Origin: Globisporangium splendens
Lineage: Eukaryota > Oomycota > Peronosporomycetes > Pythiales > Pythiaceae
Length of the DNA: 64,000 nucleotides
Reading direction: 5' to 3'
Assembly (NCBI GenBank): GCA_006386115.1
Contig: VFIW01000080.1
Span: 139,755 to 203,754, forward strand
Of the stretch, positions 40,004 to 52,589 are shown piece by piece. The notes below the pieces were generated by a model that was not told the DNA's origin, did no database searches, and saw nothing but the letters and a program-made list of their open reading frames with translations. A program made the translations under genes and the position numbers. Each line of letters starts with the position of its first letter. The first letter of the stretch is position 1.

Positions 40004-43000
40004 ATGGAAGGCGGCGAAGCAGATTATCAGAAGGACATCGACGCGCTCGAGCGGATCCTGTTCCGCCTAGCAAGCATCACGGATGAGCGCATGCTGGAAG
40101 TGCTCCAGTCGTTGCTCCCGCAGCTGCTGAAGCTCTTCCCGAACGAAATGAGTGCGCCGCTGGCAGTGCAGCTCAAAGACAAAGTACGTACTTGCGTGTT
40201 GTTTCTTTCGTGTATTGCCGTGACCGACGCACTGTTCTTACGTGCATATGGGCAATGGATCCTGTGCGTTTTGTATGCTTGGATTGCAGATTTTGCAGGT
40301 TGTTTCCCATGTGAAGACTCGATTGCAAGCGCTTCCGCACCCGAAGTTGCCTATTCAAGCGCTCGGAGAGCTGCTCCAGGAAACGAATCTGTCGGTGTTT
40401 ACGCACAACTTTGCGTTCATGTTTATCGGTACGTCGTAACGAATTTTGGGGTCGGAAAGCCGTGAATGTGGGAGATTGTGTGGCTTACTTGGTTTTTTAT
40501 AACGAATTTTGCTGGTTCCGACAGAGATTGGATTTGTCGCGGCGTCACAAGAAGAGCGCGGCCACGTTCTCGCTGCGATTTTCAAAGCGCTGGCGACGTA
40601 CACGACATCACAGCAAGAAATATTCTTTCGACTGTTGATCCGTGCGCTGCCGATCACTGGTAATGCAGTATACCCACCTCCTCCAGCACGCGACGTCCTT
40701 CCAGCTCCGGCAGCGACAGGCGTCAGCACCACTGAAACGAGCAATGGAGACAGCGAAGTGTCGGAATCCAGCAAGAAAGAGATCGAGCCAAGCGCTGTTG
40801 GAAATATGGAGGTGTTGCTGGACTTTTTGCTGGATCTCTTACTCTACGAGCCTCCTTCCCTCAGCACCAGCTCTGCTGGTATCAACGAGACGACAGTGTT
40901 TGGCCTCATGACCCCACGCTTAGAGCGCATCCAACGAATTGTCAAGACTGCTGAGTTCAACAAAGAGCGCTTGTACGAAACGCAGACGAACGCGCTCAAG
41001 TTTGTGAGGGAGTTGGAGATTCCAAGTAAACACAAATATGTGCATTACATCGCTGGCTGCGCATCCTACCACCACACGATCAAGAGCTTCTGTGAAGAGC
41101 AGCTGGTCCGCGTCATGAAGCACGAATACGAGCAGCTTGAAGATTCACAAACAATGCGGCGAATAATTGCGATGATCCTCGGAAGCCAGGTCGCACAGGG
41201 ATCGGGAGCGTTTACAGGGTATGAGCTTCTGGCGCTGAGCAACCGTAATCGGCTTGGTGATGCAAGCATTTTGCAGGCGTTGACGCTGCTTTCGGAGTCC
41301 AAAGCTGCGACGAATGTGATGCCCATGATGTTGCAGTTGCTGTGTCACCTCATGTACGGCAATGAGACGGCGCGACCTCAAAATATTGCGAACAAAGTCA
41401 AGTTGGCTGGTATCAGGCTCTGCCATTGGACGTTTATTCATTGTGAAATGAGCTTCATCGAGCACTTCCTTGGACCAGTGATTTTTCCAACGCTGCTGAG
41501 GGTATTGATGGACCCGAATGCTGATAATGACGCCAGTCAGCTTTCATTCATGCGCGAGTTTCGTCAAGGAATCTACGAGACGCTAACCGTTCTTGGCACG
41601 AGAGTCCCGAGTATCGTCGCTGCGTCGGAACAAGCTTTCCAAGTCCTGCTGGTTCGGTGCCTCGTCGAGGAGGAGCAGCGTACGGGAACTGGTGCAAATG
41701 CATTAAAAGCATTCACGGCATTCTCGGCTGTGTACAACATGAGAGCATCAAGAGAGACGCAGATGAAAGTTCGAAGTGAGCTCATTGGATTGTTGAACAG
41801 CATGAAGATTTTCGACAGCACCAAAAACTATGAGCGTGTGCGTGCGGCTATCGCGACATGGTGCGCTGATCTTTTGGGGGACAACACGAGCGACAACAAT
41901 ATCGAGTTGCGTTTTGCTCTCTTGAAGCTCTGTGCTGACCAGAATGAAGAAGTACGTACTCTGGCATCGAAAGCGCTGTACACAGATCCGTTGCCAACGC
42001 TGAGTGCTGTTTCGAAGTACCTGAGTGCAAGTTTTCCGCAAAGAGACTTGAAAAAGAGCATTCGCGAAGCAAGAAATGTCGAGAGCTGCTTACGATTTTG
42101 TCTTCGGGTGGTCACAAAGTCTCAAGAATGTGGTGAAATGGAGATTGATGACGACAGAGGTGTGATGATTGAATACTTTGTGCAAACTCTTTTGGGGGAA
42201 TCTGAAGCTGCCGTGGTAGGTGACGCTTCAGCTCTATCAGCGATGTACCAAGCTGCTGCTGCGAGTCTCGTTGAAACGTACGCTTTTGACAAACGCGCGC
42301 TGACAACAGTTCTCGGTGAATCAGTGTCCCAGTTGCTGGAAGTTGCGCGCTTATCGCCAGACCGAGATTTTTTGCAAGATATTGGACTTCTTGTGAGATA
42401 CACGGTCGAAGCAATCAAGTTCTCCACCGAGCGTGCAGTGAATGAAGTGGTTCAAGCAATCTCCTGCAAGTTTGACGACACGAGCGTCCCACCAAGCGAG
42501 CTAAGTCAGCTTCTATATGTCTTGGGAAGTGCCATATCAACTCTGGAACGGTCTGAGAAGGAACTCTCAGATACGCAAATGGAAATCCTCACTTCAAGCT
42601 TTGGCAAGATGGTAGCTTTACTAGCCACTGCAATCAAGACGAGTTCAAACTTTGCGATGTTCCCTCGTGGCGAAGAGGACCAAAATTCGCGGATCAATTT
42701 TCTGCGCAGCGTCTTGGATGGAGTCGGTCTCACAGGCTCATTGACAAGGTTTCTTCGCGACGAGCGCTGTTCAAGTGACTGGATCAAGCTGAAACGTGCG
42801 AGTCTGTCGGAGATTCAAAAGGTTATCGAATGGAATCTCGGTGGCATCAGCTCAGATGGTAGTCTGAAGTTGAAGCTGACAAATCTCAAGCAGGTCGCTC
42901 TCGAATCCCTGAGTCAAGCTGTTTCCGGCTTGCCGCCTACCGTTGGTAGTTTGTCCGATTTGACAAGTGGGCTCGAAGATGCGCTGAACGCGGTCTTGAA

Positions 43001-46000
43001 ACTTGGGAGTGAGCAAGATCCGGAACTTCAGCTGTTGATTGGGGAGACTCTTGTGTTCTTTGGGACTCATGAGTTTCTTGCCAGCTCTGCTGTGCCAGTA
43101 CCAGAAGCTGCGTTTGCGAATAACCGTGCTGCGGCTATTTTCTCTCGAATTTTGACAGAGTTTGTGGAGTCCAGACAGCCAAATGTGCGACGCAGCGCTA
43201 CGATCTGGTTGCTGTGCATTTGTGCTGCAGGGTTGTCCTCCAAAGACACCACAACGGATCCCTCAACCTGGCAGCTGGTTTTGGGAGATAAGGCGTTTAC
43301 TTCGTCCTTGGTTGAAACCCACGAATTCTTCGTTACAATGCTGAACGACAGCAACAACATTGCAAAAGAAAGCGCGGTGAAGGGGCTTGCGTACCTTCGT
43401 TTGCGCGCGCTGAACATGGAGCTAGGAGACCAATTCAGCGACAGTCTTTTTCGGCGGCTGCGATGTTTCAGAGCGTTCACTACGACCATTGACAGCGCTA
43501 CTGGCCTGGAAGCTGACAACGCTGACATGGACGCTTCTACTCCGGACAACGAGGCTGCTGCTACCGCTGCTAGAGTAGCTGCTGCTGCTGCGAGAGGCTT
43601 CAACCCATCACCAGCATCTACTACGATTGGTACAACGGTGGAAAATGCTGCGTATCGCGAAGTCAGCAACCTCGCTGCTGATATTGGTGACCCCGAGCTG
43701 ATGTATGCACTCCTGTACCTGAGCACCACGGATCCCATTTGGCAATCACTTCTCGATTCTCCTTCGTCTGGAAGCGCAGCCAACAAGAGCAAAGTATTCT
43801 CGTTCGTCGAGGTTGATCGAGCTTTCCGTTTGTCGATTATTGAAAAAGCTGGCAAGCTATGGATGGATGAAGGGTACTCCAACACAAACAAGCTCGTGCC
43901 GTGGTTATATTTGCTCAAGTTTCACTCCAACTCGAAAGTGGCAGAGGTCATGAACAACTTGTGGAACTTTGCAAAAGGAAAGTTTGTCACGACAAACTCT
44001 CAGGAGAAGACACTGCTCCAGCAGCATTGGCATGTGATTTTCAAGTTTTTGCTCTCGCGATTGGAAAACAGCCGAAACTTCAAGTATCGAGAGGCGGCTT
44101 GTGTGGCGCTAGTTGATCTTCTGAATGGTGCAGATGCTGCACAGCTGAGAGACGAGTTTTTGCATTTATGGAAGCTCTCGTCTGCGGCCGTCGACGACGT
44201 GATGGAGGCAGTTTGTGTGGTGGGGCTCAAGCTGTATCGCTATATGGGCGAGTTGAGTCTTCGGATCGCTGCGAGTGACGAACCATGCCGAAAGATCCTG
44301 CTTCAGTTCCTTATTGCGGAAGGAATCGTGAGCAAGAACATGGTCTGCCGAGCTCTCGGGATCGATATCTTGCTGCGTCTCGTGAAATCACTTGAAGCAG
44401 TCTCGATCCAAGATTCCCTCGCAACCCTGATTCTTAAGCTTTTGGAATATCTTTCGTCCTTGGAAATGCCTGAGTTGCAGTACGCGCAATTCCACGTGGA
44501 GAAGAAAGATCAGCTGGAGCGCCTTCGTGTCTCCATCAGCCAGTCGGGTCCTGTGGGACAATTGCTGGAGCTCTCGACTACCCGACTGAAGGAGCTCGCA
44601 GGCACCGATACGTGTGTGAAGATTGTGGACGAGCTCTCCCGCGGTGTTGCCAACGTACTGAAATTCGGTGTTGGCTTGAACACTCGTGTTGGAACCGCCA
44701 ACTTTGCGGCAACTCTGGCAGTGGAACTCCCGTTTGAGTTACGAAAATGCAAAGGAGCGGAGCTCCTGCTCACAAAAGTGTTTATTCCCTTCGTCGGGAA
44801 CAAAACGTCTGCTGAAAACGATACCTATGGTGACGAGGAAAGTCGATACGGAGCTGCGTCTGGAGGACTCGCCGACGGGCTGGTCGTTCAGAGTTACTGC
44901 AGAGCCGCAGCGTACTTGTGTCCGCTAGTGGATGCTTCTCTCGTGAGGGAGTATGTTCGCAGTGGGATTTTTGCATTTAACAAGACCAAGCGAACGAACG
45001 GCATGAATATCTCGAGTGGAGGAACTGACGAAGTGAACGGTAGTAGTGCCACGCTGTTTCAATCGGATGCGAACCGATTTTTGCTGATCACAGCGATCGC
45101 GACCAAAGAGCTCGTGGTGAAAGTGCCGCCTATCGCAGACGCGTCGACAATGGTGCAAGCGGATAATCGAAATGATTGGTACTGCACGCACGTCTTCCCG
45201 GGTGCATTTATTGGCCAGTTTGCTTCAACGGAGCTTCTCAAGAACACGTGGATAGCTGTCCTGGAGGAGCTTCCGCCGTCGGTGCTGTACGCTGAAGCTT
45301 CGATCGATGCGACGCTGGCATCGATTGCGCTTTTCATTGCGCACTCGGCTTGGGACTCGCGCAAGCAAGCAGCGCTGGCACTACACGCACTGTTTTCGAG
45401 TCCAACGTCAAGCTACCGCTCACGCATGACTTCGGAGCAAACAGATCGCATCTGGACCAATCTAGTGGACGCGGTGCCGGGGCGTCTGTGGAAGGGAAAG
45501 GGTGTGCTCCTCGAGGCACTTGTCGCACTCACGTCTGTGAAGCAGGACGCTCGTGTTTTCCTGTCGAAGCTGCTCATGGAGGAATGCGATCGTGCGTGGA
45601 AGAACAAGGACATGGAGTATCTTGAGTCTTCGATCGTCAGTTTTGGCACACTGTCGTCTCAGATGCCGTCGTCGCAGTGGGAATTGCGACTGACGAACTT
45701 TGTATCGTTGCGCAGGGCGTTGCATGGATGGCTCGATGGACGCAAGCAAGGTGGAACAATAGGGATCCCTGAAGATAATGGCGGAGACGAGTCGATGGAC
45801 GTAGGATTTGCGCTGCCGCCACTTATGATCAAGTGCATTTTTGAATCGTTGGCGTTGATTTGGCCTGGGGAGACCACAGATCCAGCATCTGAGATCGTTG
45901 CGACATCCACAGAGACGATCTCGTGGTTGTGTGTGTGCATTGCTCGCGTCGACTTCAATGTGTGGAGTGTCCGGAAGGCAGTGTTTGAAGCGCTGGCGTC

Positions 46001-46292
46001 TGTCGTCGCGAGTGCGCCTTCGAAGTCGTTGCAGCAGACGATGCTTCAGGTCGTGGAGCGTTGCTGTAGCGAGAACGGGGTCCGAGACGCCAAGTACTCG
46101 ATGATCCGCGTCGCAGCGGGAGCAGTGCTGGTAGCGCTGACGAGGCGACACGACGACCATGACCTCGCGCTTCAGCTGACCGTGCACAAGGAGCGGATTG
46201 CCGAGACGATCGAGGTGCTCAAGACCAGCGACGAGCCTGCCGAACAACGCGCGGCTTTCCAGACCATGACGAACCTCCTCCAGCTGAACTAA
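40004..46292 (+). CDS. ECM29: Proteasome adaptor and scaffold protein ECM29
   Basis: Three exons, 40004-40183, 40290-40428 and 40525-46292, are joined across introns of 106 and 96 bp, giving 2028 residues. Length and HEAT-repeat character fit the ECM29 family (about 1850-2000 residues). The N-terminus has the family's ALERILFRLASITDERML and, after intron 1, KILQVVSHVKTRL...LPIQAL and FTHNFAFMFIEIGF. The rest is a long series of paired helices. ECM29 bridges the 20S core and 19S regulator and helps quality control of the 26S proteasome. In the first intron two acceptors are possible (AG at 40289 or 40300); the first keeps family residues ILQ. The only other proteasome gene here is SEM1, 17 kb away. 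Confidence 0.92.
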
Positions 46293-46425
46293 TTCGTCGA
46301 GAAGAAGTAAAGTGAAAAGAAACATAGAGAGAGAGATCAAATGCAAATCTTGGTGCAGCACGCGCGCTGCTTCGTATTCTATACTGGTGCGCATCTCTTT
46401 TTGGCTATGACACTTATCCTTCGTA

Positions 46426-47418
46426 TCATTGCGTCTTCTTTTTCGTAGGCACTGCTTCTTTGTACGGGTAGGAGCTGTAGAGGAAGAGGCTGAACGCGAC
46501 GAGCGCAGCGGCGACGTACACTTCCATGGGCAGCACGGCGCCGTAGACGTAGGACTCGACGAATGCCGTGAACGCGATGCCGCAGATGAGCGCAAAGGAC
46601 TTGAGGACGCCGCCAACATGCTTCGTCACCGTGCCGACCAGGAGTCCGCCAAACGCGTTCGTGATTACGGGAATCAAAGTGAACGCATCGCATCCTTCCC
46701 ACAACGACGCCCATGACGACACTGGCTCCTCCAGGCTATCAGACGATACAGAGAGTGGGGATATCGCAGACCACAGCATCGGCAGCACGAGGAAGACGCT
46801 CCCGTACACGGAGAGCTCGATGGTCACGAGCGCCAGGTCGCGTTTCTGGATCTGCATCGAGCGCTGCGTGATGGCAGCTCCGAAGCCCGACAGGATGGAC
46901 GCAACGAGCACCGGCAGTAGTCCCAGTTCAAACGACACTTCAGCTGCTCTTCCTGCTCCTTTGTCACTGCCGCTCTCCTTCGCCAGGGATAGCAGCACGG
47001 CCGCGGCGAGCAGCACGACCATGGCGCCGCACTGCTGGCGCGAGAACTTGGTGCCGAGCAGCACGAACACGAAGAGCGCGGTCCAGAGCAGCTTGGTCTG
47101 GTTGATCAGGTTGAACACGATGGGTGGCAGGTGCTGGTACGAGACCTGCACGAGCACGTTCTGCACCGCGTACGTGCACGCGGGCAGTCCCGAGGCACGC
47201 AGACTCTGCTTGAGCTCCCAGGATTTCACGAGTTTGAAAAAGTCGCCGCTGGAGACGAGTACGAGACACGCGATCGCCAGTTTGCAGAGCTCGCACGCGA
47301 TCACGAGCGCCGACGACGACTTGGCGCTCGACGCGAACTCCTTGTACAGGATCGGCTGCAGCCCGAACTGCACGGCGAGCAGCAGCATCGAGACGTACCC
47401 GACGGTCGAGATCGCCAT
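46426..47418 (-). CDS. Nucleotide-sugar transporter, SLC35A-like
   Basis: Intronless, 330 residues, start at MAISTVGYV (47418). About ten hydrophobic segments. Family blocks are VQNVLVQVSYQHLPPIVFNLINQTKLLWTA-like (matching the AVQN/L..LDA.TFQV.YQLKIL.TA region of UDP-galactose and CMP-sialate carriers), SGFGAAITQRSMQ, and NAFGGLLVGTVTKHVGGVLKSFA. The C-terminus ...KKTQ has lysines at -3 and -4, a dilysine ER-retrieval signal, so it may cycle between ER and Golgi. It exchanges a nucleotide sugar for the monophosphate; which sugar cannot be told. It converges with ECM29, whose stop is 133 bases away. Confidence 0.88.
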   Translation of the reverse strand: MAISTVGYVSMLLLAVQFGLQPILYKEFASSAKSSSALVIACELCKLAIACLVLVSSGDFFKLVKSWELKQSLRASGLPACTYAVQNVLVQVSYQHLPPIVFNLINQTKLLWTALFVFVLLGTKFSRQQCGAMVVLLAAAVLLSLAKESGSDKGAGRAAEVSFELGLLPVLVASILSGFGAAITQRSMQIQKRDLALVTIELSVYGSVFLVLPMLWSAISPLSVSSDSLEEPVSSWASLWEGCDAFTLIPVITNAFGGLLVGTVTKHVGGVLKSFALICGIAFTAFVESYVYGAVLPMEVYVAAALVAFSLFLYSSYPYKEAVPTKKKTQ

Positions 47419-50097
47419 CGTTGTCGTCGCGTGTGCGTTATTGTGAGGAAATGGAGAGGTCACTATGGTCCCATCCTAAAAATAGTGACACATGTGAGAA
47501 AATAGTGTGGGCAACGCTAACTTAGAACATTGTTGAAGGGAGTGCAATGTGGGCTACTTTATTGAAGGAATGAAGATGTAGTTAGTGTTGGCCACGCTAT
47601 ATGAGAAAAGTGCAGCCATTTTGGCGAAGAGCTGTCAAACCTGTTGAGAAGGTTCATCAAGTTGGTGATCAGCTCAGCGTGTCAAATGCTGTTTTGTAGA
47701 GCCAACAAGATACAGCGTATGCACCCTCTACGACGATCACAGAATGTGCCTGGACTTGTTGTGCTGCTGATTATATCTGGTCACGTCATGTGTCTCTCGA
47801 AAGCATAGCAGCGGTATCCATGGTGTATCCAGGGATCCTCGCGGCTTCTTGCGTGGATACACAATGGATCCCGCTGTTATGTGGAATGTCGAAAAGAGTT
47901 CTCTCTCTCTCTCTGGTTTTTGCCTCGACAAGGAGACGAAATGAAACGCAGGACACGTGAGCGCAAAGATACCGAGCGACAATTGGCACATGGAAGACTC
48001 AAAAATGACAGAAAGAAATAATAAAGAGATTGAGCCAGCTTGGCACAATGCAACGTCGCAAGTGCCCTGCTGATAGATGGAGAGATCGTTAATAAGCAAC
48101 GCTCTCATTCTCTTGGCGCTGAAAACGACAATGCGAACAGCCAGTGTGTGATGAAGCAATGTAGCCATCTCTCGAATCAACCTGCAGTGATTACCATTGT
48201 GATCTGGAAAAGCCAAGCTTCTGCTCTTGGTCGCTTTGTCGTTCCTCCCTCCACACAGTGGAAGGACAGGATCACGTATTTGATGTTTGGCATTTTCTGT
48301 CGTCTGTTTGTTTGATGGGGAAGGTCTCAACTGGGGAGAAGCAAAAAAGTATCCACAGCGCAACGTGTGTCTGGGCATTCGCGATGCCGAAGGCGACACA
48401 CGCGAGCATTCGTCTCTTTCTCCACCAATTTATAGACAAACTCTGGGGAAGAAAGTGCACGTTGAAGCCTCAGTTCATCCACATGGCGGGACGAAAGCCA
48501 TCCACTACGCCTTTCCACTCGCACACTCGCAGCTGTGACGAGACTGGTGTTATAGAACGATATGAGGCAGTGCCTGAGTGACAGGTTGCAAAGCATACGC
48601 AAGCATTGTGCGCATCACAGAAGCATATCGCAGTTTGGTTTGGTTTCCAGACGACTAATAAACTCTGCTGTTGTAATATGCAAACTTTCCAAAGCGAGAA
48701 TGCCTTATTTATCGTACTTCATCGTGTGCAAGCACCAGTCTTGCTTTGCGTGACCAGATGAGGCGTCGGCACACATACACAAATGGACAAAGTGAATTAT
48801 TGTTTTTTGTTTGCGAGTCATCAGTGCGGGCTTCGCTCGTTGCTTGTGGCCGTTTTGTTGGGGCCAGTCAGTGACAACGACTTCCACATGCAACAACAGA
48901 ACTTTTTCCATCTTTCTTTCGCTCCTCCCTACCACTGCAGATTATAGAAAACTGGATCGAGTGTGAGCAATCCCTCGCATGAGGACAACACATGTGCAAA
49001 GCCAACGCGTGAGCGATGCGAACAACAGCCAGCTGATCAATAATCAAACCAATCGAGTGCTCCACGTGGACTTGTGCTTGACAGAAAATCTGGTACTTTC
49101 TTCCATATCGACAAAGCTTGCCTTTGGATGAAATTGGCGATTTTCGTGCGTTTGACGAACAATAGCGAGCGACACTGTCGAGCACACGCTCTTTCGATAT
49201 TTTTCAGTGCAGGTACGTGCTGATTAACACGTGCGATCGATGTGCGGCGACGGGAAGCACGACGGTGTGGTTGATCTAAAACAGGAGTGTAGAGTTGCTG
49301 CTGCTGCTGTGTCGTGCGTAGAAGAACTGCTGAGCAAGTAAATGAGCAAATAACCAACGCACTGTGTGCATTATGTGGATCAATCTACGCGATGAAACAA
49401 ATAGTCGTTATTCTAGCGATTGGCAAGAATTACTGTTGATTGGTACTGTCAACGGAGCTGCTGTGGGGATTTCAGAGACCTCAAAAAGAGGGGATTCAAC
49501 ACAAAAGATACCCAGCAAATACCATATTCCTCAACATTCAATCAAAATTGCATCAAAACACTACGATGTTCATTCCCGTTGAGATCTACTGTACTCTTTG
49601 CACTCAACAAACCAAGGAAACCACGCCAGCAAACGTCGAACTTTACAAACTGTCGAATACATGGCACAATGCCCCGTTTTCCTTCCACAAAGCTTCTCGC
49701 ATTCGTTCCTTTTCTAATCGCACATTGCTCGATATCTTCCCACGCGAAAGCCGCGCAAAGTGTCCATAAAGAACAATAAGCCGAGTCGCCACACGCGCTG
49801 TCTCTCTCCATTGCTCCTGCTTCGTTCGTCAAAAGCCGTAAGCGCTAATCGCCGTCCTCATCCATCGCTTAAAAAGAAACGCCACAGCTCGCTTCTCATT
49901 TCTCAACGAGCGTCTTACCTCACAAGTCTGGTGGTAAGCACGCCAGTCAGCAACTTCAGTCTTCCTTCCTTACCGCACACGTCACTCGCGCGAGGGAGCC
50001 CAACGACTCGCACTTGGCTTCACTTTCGTCATTCAACAGCTCTCGTCGCTGACCTCCATTCGAGAACCCCCCAAGCACCTCTCAAGTCAAAGCAGCA
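47419..50097. other. Long intergenic region with a large hairpin
   Basis: About 2.7 kb without a credible gene. Frames of 60-220 codons on both strands lack domains and conserved-looking runs. A near-perfect hairpin lies at 47804-47881. The last ~250 bases before 50098 are the pyrimidine-rich leader of the transporter gene, with a TCATTC initiator-like word at 50030. Confidence 0.5.
47804..47881. repeat. Long hairpin, about 28-bp stem and 22-base loop
   Basis: The core arms 47809-47831 and 47854-47876 are 23 bases each and differ from perfect complementarity at two positions. The pairing extends outward through CATA/TATG to 47804 and 47881. The loop is 47832-47853. Size and shape fit a small-RNA precursor or the ends of a tiny inverted-repeat element. 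Confidence 0.85.
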
Positions 50098-51030
50098 ATG
50101 GGCGAAGTGGACCACAACCTCGAGGGCGCGCCGATCTCGACGATCATCAGCACGGGGCTGCTGCTCGGCATCGTGCACGTGATCACGGGACCAGACCACC
50201 TGAGCGCGCTCATCGTGCTCAGTGCCGGCTCGTCCTGGCGCTCAGCGACTCTGGGCATGCGCTGGGGGCTCGGCCACTCCACGGGGCTCATCATCGTCAC
50301 GGCCATCTTCCTCGCCGTGAACCAGGAGCTCGACGTAGACACCATGGGCACGTACTGCGACTTTATCGTCGGTATCCTCATGGTGATTCTCGGGCTCTGG
50401 AGCATGCGCCACTACTGGCGGATGCGCAACGAGTACCACGAAGAGAAGCGCCTGGGTGGCGCGCAAGCCGACGAAGAAAGCGGTATGACTATGCACCACC
50501 ACCATCATCACCACCATGGCAACGTCACGCCTACAGCCACGCAGCAGTCGCCAAAGACGTCGTTTGCTGGGGACATGACGCCACCAGCGGCGCTCGAACG
50601 CAACAGTAACGTCTCAGCGTTCCGTAAGCAGTCGTTTGATGAGACGATCGTGTCCCAGACGTGTTGCTTCGGCAAGTGCACGGCGCCATCGTCCGACATC
50701 AAGAACCCGCACACACAGCAGCTCACGGCGTTCGCGTACGGCATCGCGCACGGACTCGCGGGTACCGGTGGCGTGCTCGGTGTGCTCCCGGCCGTGATCC
50801 TCAACGACTGGGCCAAGTCGACCGCGTACCTGTTCTCGTTCTGCGTGGCGTCGATCTTCATCATGGGCGTGTTCGCAGCGTCCTACGGCGAGATCACGGG
50901 ACGCCTGAGCCAGTTCTCGGCGTCGCTGCTCTACCGCATCGGACTCTTCTCGGCGTCCGTGTCGCTCACCGTGGGCATCACGTGGATCATTTTGGTCTCG
51001 ACTGGATCCTTGGATGCCGTCTTTGGCTAA
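50098..51030 (+). CDS. NiCoT/UreH-like metal transporter (copy 1)
   Basis: Intronless, 310 residues, start ATG in GCAGCAATGG. Two membrane blocks are joined by a soluble loop. The first has GIVHVITGPDHLSAL, an H-x5-DH form of the nickel/cobalt transporter signature H-x4-DH, and LGMRWGLGHSTGL. The second has GIAHGLAGTGGVLGVLPAV and GEITGRLS. The loop contains eight consecutive histidines and a CCFGKC motif just before the second block, both likely metal ligands. Homologues in plants are organelle-type nickel/cobalt transporter family proteins. Ni2+, Co2+ or another divalent metal is the likely substrate. The downstream paralogue, copy 2, is in the same orientation. Confidence 0.85.
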   Translation: MGEVDHNLEGAPISTIISTGLLLGIVHVITGPDHLSALIVLSAGSSWRSATLGMRWGLGHSTGLIIVTAIFLAVNQELDVDTMGTYCDFIVGILMVILGLWSMRHYWRMRNEYHEEKRLGGAQADEESGMTMHHHHHHHHGNVTPTATQQSPKTSFAGDMTPPAALERNSNVSAFRKQSFDETIVSQTCCFGKCTAPSSDIKNPHTQQLTAFAYGIAHGLAGTGGVLGVLPAVILNDWAKSTAYLFSFCVASIFIMGVFAASYGEITGRLSQFSASLLYRIGLFSASVSLTVGITWIILVSTGSLDAVFG

Positions 51031-51613
51031 TGGTTTCAAGAAAACGAACTCAGTGGTCATGGGAAGAAAGCATGGACCACATGAAAGGGATTGTATGTGT
51101 GTGTGTGTGTGTTGCATATCTGCATATTGCATTGTGTGTTTCTCGATTGGGGAAACGAAATGCTGCGCTAAGATTCAAGAACACGAAAGGGAAATGAAAT
51201 GGATGATTCTTGCAATCGGAGCTCTTGGAATTGTGTCCTTCTTCTGATTGTTTACTTTTTTTCTGTGATGGATGCGAGTTGCGCATTCAAAGAAAGGATC
51301 TTTTTGTGTCATGCTGCCCTCATCCTCCTTCATTGTATATAACAGGTTATTGACTAGTAGATTAGATATTTAGTACAATTATGCCAAAACAGTTTAACAA
51401 AACGTATGTACTATCAAAGGATATGTAGCTGGACGACTCATGATTCTCCCACCCATCCTTCTGATTCTTTCAAGATCAGATCCACAACGCGCCATTAAAC
51501 CCAGGGAAGGTCGTGCAAAAGGGAGCGAGATGATGGATGAAGATGCGCATTCCAGCTTCTCCCCCTTCACCCTCAAGCCACAAGACATCAAATCAAGCCA
51601 CTCCCTCTGAATC
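51031..51613. other. Intergenic between two tandem transporters, with a GT repeat
   Basis: It contains a (TG)n run at about 51096-51112 and the leader of the next transporter gene. No coding content is recognised. Confidence 0.5.
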
Positions 51614-52489
51614 ATGAGCGAAGCGACGGTGACGGCGCTGGAGCACGCGTCGGTCCCCGCGATCATCGGCACGGGGCTGCTCATGGGCGTCGTGCACGTG
51701 CTCACGGGACCGGACCACCTGAGCGCGCTCATCGTGCTGAGCGCCGGCTCGTCGTGGCGCTCGGCGCAGCTCGGCATGCGCTGGGGCTGCGGCCACTCGA
51801 CGGGGCTCATCGTGGTCACGGCGGCGTTCCTGGCGCTCAACCAGCAGCTCGACGTCGAGACCTTCGGCTCGTACTGCGACTTCATGGTCGGCTTCCTCAT
51901 GATCGGCCTCGGGCTCTGGAGTCTGCGCCACTACCTCATCCTGCGCACCAACGTGCAGCTCCAAGAGCAGCAGAATGCGGCGAAGGACATCGAAGACCCC
52001 AAGGCTGCTGTTGATTCCCCTGCTGCCGTGTTGGAGACGACACCATTGCGCGCCGCTGAGCTGGAGCACGTGATCCACGACCACGGGCTCAACAGCCACG
52101 GCCACAGCCACGACGCGCTGCCCAAGACGTGCTGCTTTGGCCGCTGCGAAGCTGATATCAAGGACCCGACGACGCAGAAGCTCACGGCGTTCGCGTACGG
52201 CACGATGCATGGACTCGCGGGCACCGGAGGCATCCTGGGTGTGCTCCCCGCCGTGATCCTCAACGACTGGACCAAGTCGTCGGCGTACCTGCTGTCGTTC
52301 TGCGTGGCGTCGATTCTCATCATGGGTGCGTTCGCCGCGACGTACGGCGAGATCACGGGTCGCATGAGCCGCTTCTCGGACACGAGCCTCTACCGCATCG
52401 GCATCTTCTCGTCCTGCGTTTCGCTCACCGTCGGCATCCTCTGGGTCATTCTCGTCTCCACGGGCACGCTGGACGAAGTCTTCGGGTAG
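51614..52489 (+). CDS. NiCoT/UreH-like metal transporter (copy 2)
   Basis: Intronless, 291 residues. It has the same layout as copy 1: GVVHVLTGPDHLSAL, LGMRWGCGHSTGL, a central loop, CCFGRC, then MHGLAGTGGILGVLPAV and GEITGRMS. The loop histidines are dispersed (HVIHDHGLNSHGHSHD) instead of a continuous run. The C-terminal blocks are nearly identical to copy 1, so duplication is recent or sequence exchange continues. The coding region is GC-richer than its flanks. Function as for copy 1. Confidence 0.85.
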   Translation: MSEATVTALEHASVPAIIGTGLLMGVVHVLTGPDHLSALIVLSAGSSWRSAQLGMRWGCGHSTGLIVVTAAFLALNQQLDVETFGSYCDFMVGFLMIGLGLWSLRHYLILRTNVQLQEQQNAAKDIEDPKAAVDSPAAVLETTPLRAAELEHVIHDHGLNSHGHSHDALPKTCCFGRCEADIKDPTTQKLTAFAYGTMHGLAGTGGILGVLPAVILNDWTKSSAYLLSFCVASILIMGAFAATYGEITGRMSRFSDTSLYRIGIFSSCVSLTVGILWVILVSTGTLDEVFG

Positions 52490-52589
52490 ACATTGTATGT
52501 GGTGATGCCACCAAGGTAGACGCTTATGTGTGAGTGAGTTGTGCGCTTGTTTTCTCTTTTAATAAGCATCTTTTCTCTACAAGAAATTG

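Noticed and set aside
45462..46619. 385-codon minus-strand frame over the ECM29 3' end
   Set aside because: Arg/His/Leu-rich shadow running through the end of ECM29 and into the transporter gene.
50490..50520. Run of eight histidines resembling an engineered tag
   Set aside because: It lies inside a natural transporter loop; the paralogues have His-rich loops at the same place, and no vector sequence is present.
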